A DNA stretch of 64,000 bases from positions 186,001 to 250,000 of the forward strand of contig NZ_MOXD01000002.1 of assembly GCF_001976145.1 (NCBI RefSeq). The letters run 5' to 3'. Shown here in pieces: positions 1-8,314 of the stretch. A program made the position numbers and the translations under genes. The notes beneath the pieces are model-generated. The model searched no databases, was not told where the DNA came from, and was given only the letters and a program-made list of their open reading frames with translations. The stretch is from Serratia oryzae. Its GTDB lineage: Bacteria > Pseudomonadota > Gammaproteobacteria > Enterobacterales > Enterobacteriaceae. Within the stretch, counting starts at the first letter, position 1. The number at the start of each line of letters is the position of its first letter.

Positions 1-410
1 CCGATCCGGCCCTGTTGCCGGAATGCGATCAACTCACCGCCGCGCTGCGCGATACCCTGCTGCGCGCGTTTCCTGCCGCGCTGCTCGGCCGTTTGAACGT
101 GATCCCTTACTATCCGCTGAGCGATACCGTGCTGGGGGATATTGTGAAGCTGCAGTTAGAGCGGATCCGCAAGCGCCTGCTGGAAAGCCACCACATGACC
201 TGCTCGTTTGATGATGAGGTGATCCAACAGATCGTCAACCGCTGTACGGAAGTGGAATCCGGCGGGCGCATGGTGGATACCATTCTGACCAATACTCTGC
301 TGCCGCAGATCAGCCACCGTTTGCTGAGCGCCAGCACCGAGCTGCAGCCGTTCCGCCACCTGCATATCAGCTATGCCAATAAGGCCTTTGCCTATGACTT
401 CCGTGCGTAA
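1..410 (+). CDS. tssH: TssH/ClpV, type VI secretion ATPase (3' end only)
   Basis: This is the C-terminal part of the AAA+ disaggregase that recycles contracted T6SS sheaths; the gene starts before the window and its frame is open from base 3. The visible residues cover the end of the second AAA module (FPAALLGRLNVIPYYPLSD, with the sensor-type arginine after LLG) and the small C-terminal ClpB-like domain (ESGGRMVDTILTNTLLPQIS), as in ClpV rather than housekeeping ClpB. The stop is followed after 18 bases by a PpkA-like kinase gene on the same strand, which is typical of T6SS clusters. The family assignment rests on the recognisable C-terminal sequence; the N-terminal domain that separates ClpV from ClpB is not in view. 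Confidence 0.85.
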   Translation, partial: DPALLPECDQLTAALRDTLLRAFPAALLGRLNVIPYYPLSDTVLGDIVKLQLERIRKRLLESHHMTCSFDDEVIQQIVNRCTEVESGGRMVDTILTNTLLPQISHRLLSASTELQPFRHLHISYANKAFAYDFRA

Positions 411-428
411 CCCTGCGGGGAGCGAACC

Positions 429-1370
429 GTGCTGACGGCCTATACAGGGTTAGCCACGGCGGTGTGCGGGGGCCGCGCTCAGGCGCTGCCTCCGGGCTAT
501 CGCTTTGCACAACTGGAGATTCAGCAGGCGATTGGCGAAGGTGGCTTCAGCATCGTTTATCAGGCGTTCGATCATCAGCAGCAACGTTTCGCCGCCGTTA
601 AGGAATATATTCCTACCACGATCGCAGAGCGAAATGCTGAAGGCGTGGTTGTGCCGCGTAACCCGTTCCTGCTGCCGACCTTCAACGCCGGGCGGGATTA
701 CTTTTGCCAGGAAGCCAAAATACTCGGCAGCCTTGCGCACCCCGGCATACCGCCGCTTTGGGATTTCTGGCAGGCGAATGGCAGCGCCTATATCAGCACG
801 CCACTTTACGGTGGCACCACCCTGAAGAAACGCTATGCGCAACACCCCGCACTGGTGACCGAAACCTGGCTCAGAAGGCTGCTGGCTTCGCTGCTGCCTA
901 CCGTTGCGGCGGTACACCGTCAGGGCTGCCTGCACCGGGATATTTCGTGGGATAACATACAGATTGCGGAACATCAGTGGCCAATTCTGTTAGATTTCGG
1001 CTCCGCCTGCTTCTGGGCTACGGGGGGCGCAAGAGAAACCAACATCGTGCTAAAGCCCGGGTTCTCGCCGGTGGAACTCTATTGCAACAGCGGCGGTTAC
1101 GCCCACGGCCCTTGGTCGGATATCTATGCCATCGGTGCGCTGCTGGCTACGCTTATTACCGGCCGCCTACCGCCGGTCAGCCTGACGCGCTCGATTGAAG
1201 ACCGCTATCAGCCGTTGGCGCAGTGCGGCCCAGCCGGCTATTCCCAACGGTTTTTGCGGGCCATCGACGCTGCGCTTGAGGTTCACCCCGCCGATCGGCC
1301 GCAGGATATCGCCGCCTTTGCCCGGTTATTGGCGATCGACCTGCACGGCCAGGCCTGCGTGATTACTTAA
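429..1370 (+). CDS. ppkA: PpkA-like serine/threonine kinase of a type VI secretion cluster
   Basis: Predicted Hanks-type protein kinase of 313 residues. A glycine loop GEGGFSIVY lies near residues 36-44, the ATP lysine is in AAVKEY (K58), the catalytic loop is HRDISWDN (169-176) and the metal site is DFGSA (189-193), so all core residues are present. The start is GTG at 429, 18 bases after tssH, with a GGGGAGCG ribosome site. In T6SS clusters such kinases phosphorylate Fha-type proteins to trigger assembly. This one is kinase-domain only, without the membrane anchor and VWA domain of the much longer Pseudomonas PpkA. Its last 8 bases overlap the convergent chaperone gene. The T6SS role is inferred from its neighbour. 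Confidence 0.82.
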   Translation: MLTAYTGLATAVCGGRAQALPPGYRFAQLEIQQAIGEGGFSIVYQAFDHQQQRFAAVKEYIPTTIAERNAEGVVVPRNPFLLPTFNAGRDYFCQEAKILGSLAHPGIPPLWDFWQANGSAYISTPLYGGTTLKKRYAQHPALVTETWLRRLLASLLPTVAAVHRQGCLHRDISWDNIQIAEHQWPILLDFGSACFWATGGARETNIVLKPGFSPVELYCNSGGYAHGPWSDIYAIGALLATLITGRLPPVSLTRSIEDRYQPLAQCGPAGYSQRFLRAIDAALEVHPADRPQDIAAFARLLAIDLHGQACVIT

Positions 1371-2052
1371 CGAACGCCTCGAAGGGGATGATGGCTCCGT
1401 AGTCATTAACGAAGCTGCCGCTGACCTTGCTGCCCGCATGGCCCGGCAGAGTGAACACCTGGGTAGAACGTGGGGCGATCATCGCTCCTTCGAGTTTTTT
1501 GCCATTCACCGACAGATAGGCGAAAGAGACATAGTATGGCGTCGGGTTGTTGGCCAGCAGGTTGCTGTCTTGGGTGCTCCAGGTAAGCACCTTGATGGTA
1601 TCGTTGGCACTGCCTTGCAAGCTCGCCGGGCGATAGAACAGCTTGATGCGGTTACGTAAGACGAGCTGCACGCGGTTGTTGTCGTCTTTGGCGGGGACTT
1701 CCTGCACGTTCAGCCAAAACAGGGATTCTCTGTCTATCGGAAGGTTGTTACCGGTATAGATGAGGCGCAGCCGCTGGCCTTTACCGGGATCGACACGGCT
1801 GATCAGCGGGCTTAACAGAAACGGGACTTTGATGGTTGCAGGTTTGGCGTCGGCATTGCCGTCATCAATCCAGTTTTGCAGCACCACCGATGTTGTCCCC
1901 ACATTATCGACCTGAAGGCTGACGTCTTTGGAGTCCGACAGATAAATTACGCGGGTGCCGTTCAGCGCGACACTGGCCGGAGCAGCGCAGCTGAACAGGG
2001 CGAGCATGGCAAAAGTACAAGCCTGACGCATAGTGGGCGAAAAAAGTTTCAT
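1363..2052 (-). CDS. Periplasmic fimbrial chaperone (PapD family), orphan
   Basis: A 229-residue PapD-like chaperone. It has an N-terminal signal peptide (cleavage probably after CAAPAS), the first Ig-like domain with the family signature LPIDRESLFWLNVQEVP near residues 107-123, and a second domain ending in NDYGAIIPFE. Such proteins cap pilin subunits in the periplasm and deliver them to an outer-membrane usher. An AGGAG ribosome site precedes the ATG. No usher or subunit gene lies beside it: purK is upstream on the same strand and a T6SS kinase is convergent with an 8-base overlap. It may be the remnant of a lost fimbrial operon or serve another usher in trans. It resembles but does not duplicate the chaperone at 24000-24698. 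Confidence 0.85.
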   Translation of the reverse strand: MKLFSPTMRQACTFAMLALFSCAAPASVALNGTRVIYLSDSKDVSLQVDNVGTTSVVLQNWIDDGNADAKPATIKVPFLLSPLISRVDPGKGQRLRLIYTGNNLPIDRESLFWLNVQEVPAKDDNNRVQLVLRNRIKLFYRPASLQGSANDTIKVLTWSTQDSNLLANNPTPYYVSFAYLSVNGKKLEGAMIAPRSTQVFTLPGHAGSKVSGSFVNDYGAIIPFEAFVK

Positions 2053-2162
2053 AGAACACTCCTGACGCAGAGGCTGGGGTGGTTACTGAATAGAATAGAC
2101 CACGCTGGGTTTTGTAAAGCTGCGGTGAAGGGGGGATTACCCCCTTAAAGGAGGCGATTGGC

Positions 2163-2201
2163 TATACCCGTCATACTTTAGGTGGCGACGTATTTAGGGT
2201 A
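2163..2201. repeat. Degenerate ERIC-end fragment
   Basis: The sequence tatacccgtcatacttta matches the outer end of the ERIC-type elements found elsewhere in the window (for example 31178). After about 20 bases the match decays, and a vestigial tatttagggta remains at the other side. It lies between purK and the orphan chaperone gene and is probably an old, internally deleted copy. Confidence 0.4.
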
Positions 2202-2225
2202 CAGCCTGAATCTGTGGGAGGAGAA

Positions 2226-3296
2226 TTACCGGTTTAACCTCTGCTGCGCCCAGGCCAAGCCACTTTGATACTCGGCTGGCAGCAAGGGAGCCAAGGCTTG
2301 CAATGCCTGCTGCAACGACGCGCTGTTGGGATCGTTAAGGTTCAGGTGCCCCACCTTACGGCCAGTGCGTACCTCTTTCTCATACCAATGCAGATGCACC
2401 AAGGGCAGAGCCAGCCATTGCAGATTGACTGCGGTGCCAATCAGGTTGACCATCACCGATGGCGTATTGACTACCGGTGTCGGCAACGGCAAGCCGAGGA
2501 TAGCGCGCAAATGCAGCTCAAACTGGCTGATCGACGCACCGTTCTGCGTCCAGTGCCCGCTGTTGTGCACCCGCGGTGCCAGTTCGTTAATCAACAGGCG
2601 ATCGCCGACGATAAAGCACTCCATTGCCATCACGCCAACGTAGTTCAGCTCATTTAGGATTGCCGACAGCATCTGCTCGGCCTGCTGCTGCAGCGCCGGG
2701 TTGGGCTGCGGCAGAACCACGCTGGTGCGCAGGATGCCGTCTTCATGCAGATTGTGGGTCAACGGGTAGAACACCGGCCGGCCATCATGGCCGCGCGCGC
2801 CCACCAGAGACACTTCGCCAGAGAAATTAATCCCCTGCTCAACAATGCATTCGCCGTAGGCATCGGCCGGTAATTCGCTTTCCTGGCCTGGGCGCAGGCG
2901 CCACTGGCCACGGCCGTCGTAGCCACCGACGCGGCGTTTGACGATCGCCAACTCCCCTAAATTCGCAAACACCTGCGGCCATTGGTCCTGGCTTGCCAGC
3001 AGTTGCCACGGGGCGGTTGCCAGATTAAGTTGATCGAGCAGCTGTTTTTGCGTCAGGCGATCGGCCAAGCGCGGGAAGATATCGCGGTTGACGAAGCTGC
3101 TGTGGGTGGCGAGTTCACGCGTCAGCGCGGTTTCCGGCCAACGTTCGATCTCTGCGGTGATCACGCTGTTCTGATAGGGCACCGCTTCCGGCTCGGCATC
3201 AAGGCCCACCGGATACACCGCTATGCCCAGAGGTTCGCCAGCCTGGCGCAGCATGCGCCCCAGTTGGCCGTTACCCAGTACGCAAACCGGCTTCAT
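2226..3296 (-). CDS. purK: N5-carboxyaminoimidazole ribonucleotide synthase
   Basis: ATP-grasp enzyme of 356 residues that carboxylates AIR with bicarbonate and ATP in de novo purine synthesis. The N-terminus [21 protein letters not shown] is the diagnostic PurK nucleotide-fold motif. The ATP-grasp centre follows ([14 protein letters not shown] near residues 118-131, the [15 protein letters not shown] segment near 235-250). Its ATG overlaps the purE stop by the ATGA arrangement, so the two are translationally coupled as in E. coli purEK. A PurR box upstream of purE is the probable control point. Confidence 0.97.
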   Translation of the reverse strand: MKPVCVLGNGQLGRMLRQAGEPLGIAVYPVGLDAEPEAVPYQNSVITAEIERWPETALTRELATHSSFVNRDIFPRLADRLTQKQLLDQLNLATAPWQLLASQDQWPQVFANLGELAIVKRRVGGYDGRGQWRLRPGQESELPADAYGECIVEQGINFSGEVSLVGARGHDGRPVFYPLTHNLHEDGILRTSVVLPQPNPALQQQAEQMLSAILNELNYVGVMAMECFIVGDRLLINELAPRVHNSGHWTQNGASISQFELHLRAILGLPLPTPVVNTPSVMVNLIGTAVNLQWLALPLVHLHWYEKEVRTGRKVGHLNLNDPNSASLQQALQALAPLLPAEYQSGLAWAQQRLNR

Positions 3297-3817
3297 GCTT
3301 CCTCCCGCGGGTCTGGGTGGTTCAGTACCTCATCGGTCTGCGCCTGACGCCAGGCGGCCAGACGCTGGGCCAGCGCGGCATCGTGCAGCGCCAGGATCTG
3401 TGCCGCCAGCAGCCCGGCGTTGGCCGCACCGGCCTTGCCAATCGCCAGCGTGCCGACAGGGATCCCGCGTGGCATCTGTACGATCGAATACAGGCTATCG
3501 ACACCGCTCAAGGCGGCGCTTTGTACCGGAACACCCAGCACCGGCACCAGCGTTTTTGCTGCCAACATGCCCGGCAGGTGCGCAGCCCCTCCGGCACCGG
3601 CGATGATCACGTCAAAACCGATAGCGCTGGCGTGCTCGGCAAAGCTGAACAGTTTGTCTGGCGTGCGATGGGCGGAGACGACTTCGACATGGTACGGGAC
3701 ATCAAGCATGGTCAGGACTTCGGCCGCGAACTGCATGGTGGCCCAGTCACTTTTTGATCCCATTACAATTGCGATTTTAACCTCAGCGTTACTGGCTGAA
3801 GCAGCGTTGGCTCCCAT
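3293..3817 (-). CDS. purE: N5-carboxyaminoimidazole ribonucleotide mutase
   Basis: Class I PurE of 174 residues, which moves the carboxylate of N5-CAIR to C4. Signature stretches are [22 protein letters not shown] (active-site histidine) and [12 protein letters not shown]. The start at 3817 (MGANAASA) is chosen because an AGGAG sequence lies about 8 bases upstream and the length then matches the family; the frame is open further upstream but lacks a ribosome site. It is first in the purEK operon and is followed by purK with an ATGA overlap. Confidence 0.96.
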   Translation of the reverse strand: MGANAASASNAEVKIAIVMGSKSDWATMQFAAEVLTMLDVPYHVEVVSAHRTPDKLFSFAEHASAIGFDVIIAGAGGAAHLPGMLAAKTLVPVLGVPVQSAALSGVDSLYSIVQMPRGIPVGTLAIGKAGAANAGLLAAQILALHDAALAQRLAAWRQAQTDEVLNHPDPREEA

Positions 3818-3875
3818 GGGGTATGGCTCCTGTCGTTGTACAGAGGTCGGCCCGGCAGGCCGGATGAGGGCGTAG

Positions 3876-3913
3876 AGCATATCATGGGGGCACAGCGAGG
3901 AAAACGGTTGCGT
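3876..3913 (-). promoter_or_regulatory. purEK promoter region with PurR operator
   Basis: Read on the minus strand, positions 3913-3898 spell ACGCAACCGTTTTCCT, a close match to the PurR operator consensus ACGCAAACGTTTGCGT. A TATGCT hexamer at 3881-3876 can serve as the -10 element downstream. The site lies about 80-95 bases before the chosen purE start, the position expected for purine-dependent repression of purEK. The match is read by eye and binding is inferred. Confidence 0.7.
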
Positions 3914-3947
3914 CGCGGGTTTTTGCTGCCAACGAACCGGCAAGATG

Positions 3948-4670
3948 TCAGAAAGGGAATTGAATCAGCTCAACGGCATCGGGCGTGACTTTGATCATTG
4001 AGCCCTCCTCGTGCCAGGCCCCTAGCACCGCACGTTGGGCGTTGCCGGTGCTTAGCGCCAGCGAGTGTATTGCCGGGCGATGGGTGTGCCCGTGGATCAG
4101 CCAGTGCACGTTATTGCGCAGCAGCGCTTGCTCAACGGCCTGCGGGTTGACGTCCATGATCGCGGCAGACTTGTGCTGATTGCTCTGCTGGCTGCGCGCG
4201 CGCATTTGGGCGGCGATCTTCAAACGCCAGCGCAGCGGCAAGGCCAGGAACAGTTTCTGGATCCAGGTGTTATGCACCTTACGGCGGAATTCCTGATAGG
4301 CCTGATCGTCGGTACACAGGGTATCGCCGTGCATGATCAGGACTCTGCGGCCATACAGATCAACCACCTGTTGCTCCGGCAGCAGGATCATGCCGCTGGC
4401 CTGGGCGAAACGCTCGCCGAGCAGGAAATCGCGGTTGCCGTGGATAAAGTAGCAAGGGGTGCCCGCCGATCGCAGCGCGTTTAGCGCGGCGGCGATCTCT
4501 GCGTGCAACGGCTCAGGATCGTCGTCACCAATCCAGGCTTCGAACAGATCGCCCAGAATGTATAACGCGTCGGCGTGAACGGCTTCACGCTGTAAAAAAC
4601 GCAGAAAACCGGCAGTGATTGCCGGTTCCTGTGCGCATAAATGCAGGTCTGCGATAAACAGCGTGCTCAT
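3948..4670 (-). CDS. lpxH: UDP-2,3-diacylglucosamine diphosphatase
   Basis: Calcineurin-like metallophosphatase of 240 residues that hydrolyses UDP-2,3-diacylglucosamine to lipid X in lipid A synthesis, on the cytoplasmic face of the inner membrane. Metal-binding motifs are DLHL at residues 8-11, [26 protein letters not shown] and the C-terminal HGHTHRP. It lies between ppiB upstream and purE downstream on the minus strand, the conserved enterobacterial order, with a 9-base gap from the ppiB stop to its start. Confidence 0.96.
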   Translation of the reverse strand: MSTLFIADLHLCAQEPAITAGFLRFLQREAVHADALYILGDLFEAWIGDDDPEPLHAEIAAALNALRSAGTPCYFIHGNRDFLLGERFAQASGMILLPEQQVVDLYGRRVLIMHGDTLCTDDQAYQEFRRKVHNTWIQKLFLALPLRWRLKIAAQMRARSQQSNQHKSAAIMDVNPQAVEQALLRNNVHWLIHGHTHRPAIHSLALSTGNAQRAVLGAWHEEGSMIKVTPDAVELIQFPF

Positions 4671-4679
4671 GCGGCGCGA

Positions 4680-5174
4680 TTACTCGCTGACGGTGACGCG
4701 GGTGATCACCACATCTTCCACCGGTACGTCCTGGTGCATGCCGCTGCGGCCGGTTTTCACGCCTTTGATTTTGTCGACCACGTCCATCCCTTCGGCCACT
4801 TCGGCGAATACGCAGTAACCCCAACCCTGCGCGTTTTCACCACGGAAGTTCAGGAAGTCGTTATCCACCACGTTGATGAAGAACTGTGCGGTCGCAGAGT
4901 GCGGATCGTTAGTACGCGCCATCGCCAGGGTGCCACGGGTGTTTTTCAGGCCGTTGTTGGCTTCGTTTTTGATGGTGGCTTTGGTGTCTTTCTGACGCAT
5001 ACCGGGTTCAAAACCACCGCCCTGCACCATAAAACCGTTAATCACACGGTGGAAGATGGTGTTGTCGTAAAAACCCTCACGGCAGTAGCTCAGGAAGTTT
5101 TCAACGGTAACCGGCGCTTGGTCTGCGAAGGTTTTGATAACGATGTCGCCGTGATTGGTGTGGAAAGTAACCAT
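4680..5174 (-). CDS. ppiB: Cytoplasmic peptidyl-prolyl isomerase B (cyclophilin)
   Basis: Cyclophilin of 164 residues, the family length for cytoplasmic PpiB, without a signal peptide. The core motifs [13 protein letters not shown], the [16 protein letters not shown] catalytic segment and [16 protein letters not shown] are all visible. The start [10 protein letters not shown] at 5174 is preferred over an upstream extension because AGGA lies 8-10 bases before it and the length matches. It is probably cotranscribed with lpxH. Confidence 0.96.
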   Translation of the reverse strand: MVTFHTNHGDIVIKTFADQAPVTVENFLSYCREGFYDNTIFHRVINGFMVQGGGFEPGMRQKDTKATIKNEANNGLKNTRGTLAMARTNDPHSATAQFFINVVDNDFLNFRGENAQGWGYCVFAEVAEGMDVVDKIKGVKTGRSGMHQDVPVEDVVITRVTVSE

Positions 5175-5408
5175 AGTTTTTAGTCCTAACAATGAAGTGA
5201 TATGCCATATGACGTTAGCGATCAGACCGGCTTTATAACATATCTCAATGAGTGAGTCAGCAAGCGAACCCTTGGGCGGAACTCTGATTTTATGCCGCTT
5301 TCTGCCGCTGAAATCAGCAATCCTTGGCCTTAACCTTGCATTGCCGCCGCCTTCGGGTTTCAATACGTGGGTTAACCCGATCAACATTGCACACCACGGA
5401 ATGCCCTG

Positions 5409-6794
5409 ATGCTAAAGATCTTCAATACCCTGAGTCGTCAAAAAGAGGAATTCAAACCTATTCATGCCGGTAAAGTGGGCATGTACGTGTGCGGGGTAAC
5501 CATTTATGACCTGTGTCATATCGGCCACGGGCGTACCTTTGTGGCGTTTGACGTGGTGGCGCGTTATCTGCGTTATCTCGGCTATTCGCTCAACTACGTG
5601 CGCAACGTCACCGATGTGGACGACAAAATTATCCGCCGCGCGGCAGAGAACGGCGAAACCTGCGATCAACTGACCACGCGGATGCTGGCAGAGATGCATG
5701 CGGATTTTGACGCGTTGCTGATCGAGCGCCCGGATCTGGAACCGCGCGCTACGCACCATATCAATGAAATTATCGACATCACCGAGCGTTTGATCGCGCG
5801 TGGGCATGCCTATGTCGCCAGCAACGGCGATGTGATGTTCTCTATCGACAGCGATCCGGACTATGGCCTGCTGTCACGCCAGGATCTGGAGCAGTTGCAG
5901 GCCGGGGCGCGCGTTGAAGTAGATGACGTGAAACGTAACCCGATGGACTTCGTGCTGTGGAAGATGTCCAAGCCCGGCGAACCGAGCTGGGAATCCCCGT
6001 GGGGCCCAGGCCGCCCAGGCTGGCACATTGAGTGTTCGGCGATGAACGGTAAACAGCTCGGCACCCATTTCGACATCCATGGCGGCGGTTCCGATCTGAT
6101 GTTCCCGCACCATGAGAACGAAATCGCCCAGTCCAGCTGTGCGCATGACGGCCCGTACGTCAACTACTGGATGCACTCCGGTATGGTGATGATCGATAAA
6201 GAGAAGATGTCCAAGTCATTGAACAACTTCTTCACCATTCGCGACGTGCTGGCGTATTACGATGCAGAAACCGTGCGTTATTTCCTGATGTCTGGCCACT
6301 ATCGCAGCCAACTGAACTACAGCGAAGAGAACCTGAAGCAGGCGCGTGCCTCGCTGGAGCGCTTGTACACCGCGCTGCGCGGCACCGATGTTAACGCGCA
6401 GCCTGCGGGTGGCGAAGCCTTTGAAGCCCGCTTCCGCGAAGCGATGGACGACGACTTCAATACGCCGGAAGCTTACTCCGCGCTGTTTGATCTGGCGCGT
6501 GAAGTGAACCGCCTGAAGAGCGAAGATCTGGCGGCGGCTAACGGGCTGGCGGCTGAGCTGCGCAAGCTGGCGAAGGTGTTGGGCCTGCTGCAGCAGGATC
6601 CAGAACAGTTTCTGCAAAGCGGTGCGCAAACCGACGATGGCGAAGTGGCCGAAATTGAAGCACTCATCAAGCAGCGTAACGATGCGCGTAAAGCCAAAGA
6701 CTGGGCCATGGCCGATGCGGCGCGCGACCGTTTGAATGAGATGAATATCGTGCTGGAAGATGGCCCACAGGGGACGACCTGGCGCCGTAAATAG
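5409..6794 (+). CDS. cysS: Cysteinyl-tRNA synthetase
   Basis: Class I aminoacyl-tRNA synthetase of 461 residues that charges tRNA-Cys. The first zinc cysteine and HIGH box are in [19 protein letters not shown], further zinc ligands are in WHIECSAM and [11 protein letters not shown], and the KMSKS loop is KEKMSKSLN near residues 264-272. It is divergent from ppiB, with 234 bases between the two starts. A hairpin terminator follows at 6818-6856. Confidence 0.98.
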   Translation: MLKIFNTLSRQKEEFKPIHAGKVGMYVCGVTIYDLCHIGHGRTFVAFDVVARYLRYLGYSLNYVRNVTDVDDKIIRRAAENGETCDQLTTRMLAEMHADFDALLIERPDLEPRATHHINEIIDITERLIARGHAYVASNGDVMFSIDSDPDYGLLSRQDLEQLQAGARVEVDDVKRNPMDFVLWKMSKPGEPSWESPWGPGRPGWHIECSAMNGKQLGTHFDIHGGGSDLMFPHHENEIAQSSCAHDGPYVNYWMHSGMVMIDKEKMSKSLNNFFTIRDVLAYYDAETVRYFLMSGHYRSQLNYSEENLKQARASLERLYTALRGTDVNAQPAGGEAFEARFREAMDDDFNTPEAYSALFDLAREVNRLKSEDLAAANGLAAELRKLAKVLGLLQQDPEQFLQSGAQTDDGEVAEIEALIKQRNDARKAKDWAMADAARDRLNEMNIVLEDGPQGTTWRRK

Positions 6795-6817
6795 CATTAG
6801 CAGCAAGACAAGATGCT

Positions 6818-6856
6818 AAAAAAGCCGGGGAGCGTGAGCCACCCGGCTTTCTTTTG
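6818..6856. terminator. Bidirectional terminator between cysS and ybcJ
   Basis: AAAGCCGGG (6821-6829) pairs with CCCGGCTTT (6842-6850) around a 12-base loop. A T-rich tail follows on the plus side and an A-rich run precedes, so it can terminate both cysS and the convergent ybcJ transcript. Confidence 0.8.
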
Positions 6857-6869
6857 GCTGCTTGAACGA

Positions 6870-7082
6870 TCAGGCTTTGACCATGACGTTCATGCCTTTA
6901 TAGCTGACCTTCTGGCCGTCGACGATCTTGCAGCGCTTGCGTGTTTCTACCTGACCGTTAACTTTAACGAGCCCTTCGGCGATCGCCTCTTTGGCGGCGC
7001 CGCCGCTTTCACACCAGCCCTGAAACTTCAGCAGATCGCACAGCTCGACGTGAGGGTGATTTTCCAGATTAAAAATTTCCAT
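6870..7082 (-). CDS. ybcJ: S4-domain RNA-binding protein YbcJ
   Basis: Small protein of 70 residues with an S4-like RNA-binding fold: FLKF-type start (LCDLLKFQGWCESGGAAKE), then VKVNGQVETRKRCKI and the C-terminal GQKVSYKG strand. E. coli YbcJ has the same length and the same position next to folD. Its cellular target is not established. It follows folD by 11 bases on the minus strand and may be cotranscribed. Confidence 0.92.
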   Translation of the reverse strand: MEIFNLENHPHVELCDLLKFQGWCESGGAAKEAIAEGLVKVNGQVETRKRCKIVDGQKVSYKGMNVMVKA

Positions 7083-7093
7083 ACTGCCTTAAC

Positions 7094-7960
7094 TTATTTA
7101 GGTTGAACGTCGTGATATTCCTCGCAGGCTTGCAAGGTATTTTGGATCAGCGTAGCCACGGTCATCGGGCCAACGCCACCGGGAACCGGGGTAATGTAGG
7201 ACGCACGCTGGCTCGCGGCTGCGAAGTCCACGTCGCCGACCACTTTACCACTTTCCAGGCGGTTGATGCCGACATCGATCACGATCGCACCCGGTTTGAT
7301 CCACTCCCCCGGAATAAAGCCCGGCTTACCAACCGCGACGATCAGCAGATCGGCATGTTCGATATGGTGGCGCAGGTTTTTGGTGAAGCGATGAGTGACG
7401 GTGGTGGTGCAACCGGCCAGTAACAGTTCCATGCTCATCGGGCGGCCGACGATGTTGGAAGCCCCGACCACCACGGCGTTCAGGCCGTAAGCATCGATGT
7501 TGTAGCGCTCGAGCAGGGTGACAATGCCGCGCGGGGTGCAAGGACGCAGCTTCGGCGCGCGCTGGCACAGGCGGCCAACGTTGTAAGGGTGAAAGCCGTC
7601 CACGTCTTTATCCGGGTGGATACGCTCCAGCACTTTGACATTGTCGATCCCGGCGGGGAGGGGAAGTTGCACCAGGATGCCGTCAATTTCACGATCGGCA
7701 TTCAGCTTATCGATCAACGCCAGCAGCTCAGGCTCGGTGGTGGTGGCGGGCAGATCGTAAGAGCGAGAGATAAAGCCCACTTCTTCACAGGCTTTGCGCT
7801 TACTGGCGACATAAATCTGCGAGGCCGGATTCTCACCAACCAGCACCACCGCCAGGCCCGGAGCACGCTTGCCTGCCGCCAGACGTTGTTTAACTTGCTC
7901 AGCCACTTCGTTTCTAACCTGCTGCGCAATCGTTTTACCATCAATAATCTTTGCTGCCAT
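7094..7960 (-). CDS. folD: Bifunctional methylenetetrahydrofolate dehydrogenase/cyclohydrolase
   Basis: Enzyme of 288 residues interconverting 5,10-methylene-, 5,10-methenyl- and 10-formyl-tetrahydrofolate with NADP. Visible are the catalytic region [13 protein letters not shown] (Y and K of the active site), QLPLPAGID, the nucleotide-binding [12 protein letters not shown] and the C-terminal signature [12 protein letters not shown]. The length is normal. In E. coli folD and argU are neighbours flanking accessory DNA; here an 11-kb operon occupies that interval. Confidence 0.97.
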   Translation of the reverse strand: MAAKIIDGKTIAQQVRNEVAEQVKQRLAAGKRAPGLAVVLVGENPASQIYVASKRKACEEVGFISRSYDLPATTTEPELLALIDKLNADREIDGILVQLPLPAGIDNVKVLERIHPDKDVDGFHPYNVGRLCQRAPKLRPCTPRGIVTLLERYNIDAYGLNAVVVGASNIVGRPMSMELLLAGCTTTVTHRFTKNLRHHIEHADLLIVAVGKPGFIPGEWIKPGAIVIDVGINRLESGKVVGDVDFAAASQRASYITPVPGGVGPMTVATLIQNTLQACEEYHDVQPK

Positions 7961-8251
7961 CAGTGAGGAAATCCATCATTTAAGAAAAGCGGGGATGTGG
8001 CTATTTTGTCAGAAGAGAGGCGCGCTGTCAGGCGTTGAATCAGGGTTATACCGAGAATGGGTCAACGATTGCGTGGCGATTTATGCTTTTTAGCATCAAC
8101 AGTATGATCCTCTGCACCTTTTTCTTTTGAACATCATGGTATTGGTTAGAAATTAGCGCGGGCATGGGCTGGTAGTGGGGGCCTGTGCTTTGACGCCAAG
8201 CCACCGCTCACCGATGAGCGTAGGGTAGGGCTTTTCATTAAATAGTCTTGG

Positions 8252-8281
8252 TTGTTTGAGTTGCGTTTGATGTGATAAAAT
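8252..8281 (+). promoter_or_regulatory. Candidate promoter of the yeh-like operon
   Basis: TTGTTT at 8252-8257 and an extended -10 (TG-A-TAAAAT at 8273-8281), spaced by 18 bases, stand about 35 bases before the chosen yehI start. The rest of the 7961-8251 interval between folD and this operon shows no convincing gene. Found by eye, untested. Confidence 0.45.
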
Positions 8282-8314
8282 ACTGTTTATTTATACATGT
8301 TTAAAGGGATGTTC

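Noticed and set aside
3818-3943. N-terminal extension of purE
   Set aside because: The added residues have no ribosome site and would cover the PurR box and promoter; the shorter start has AGGAG and family length.
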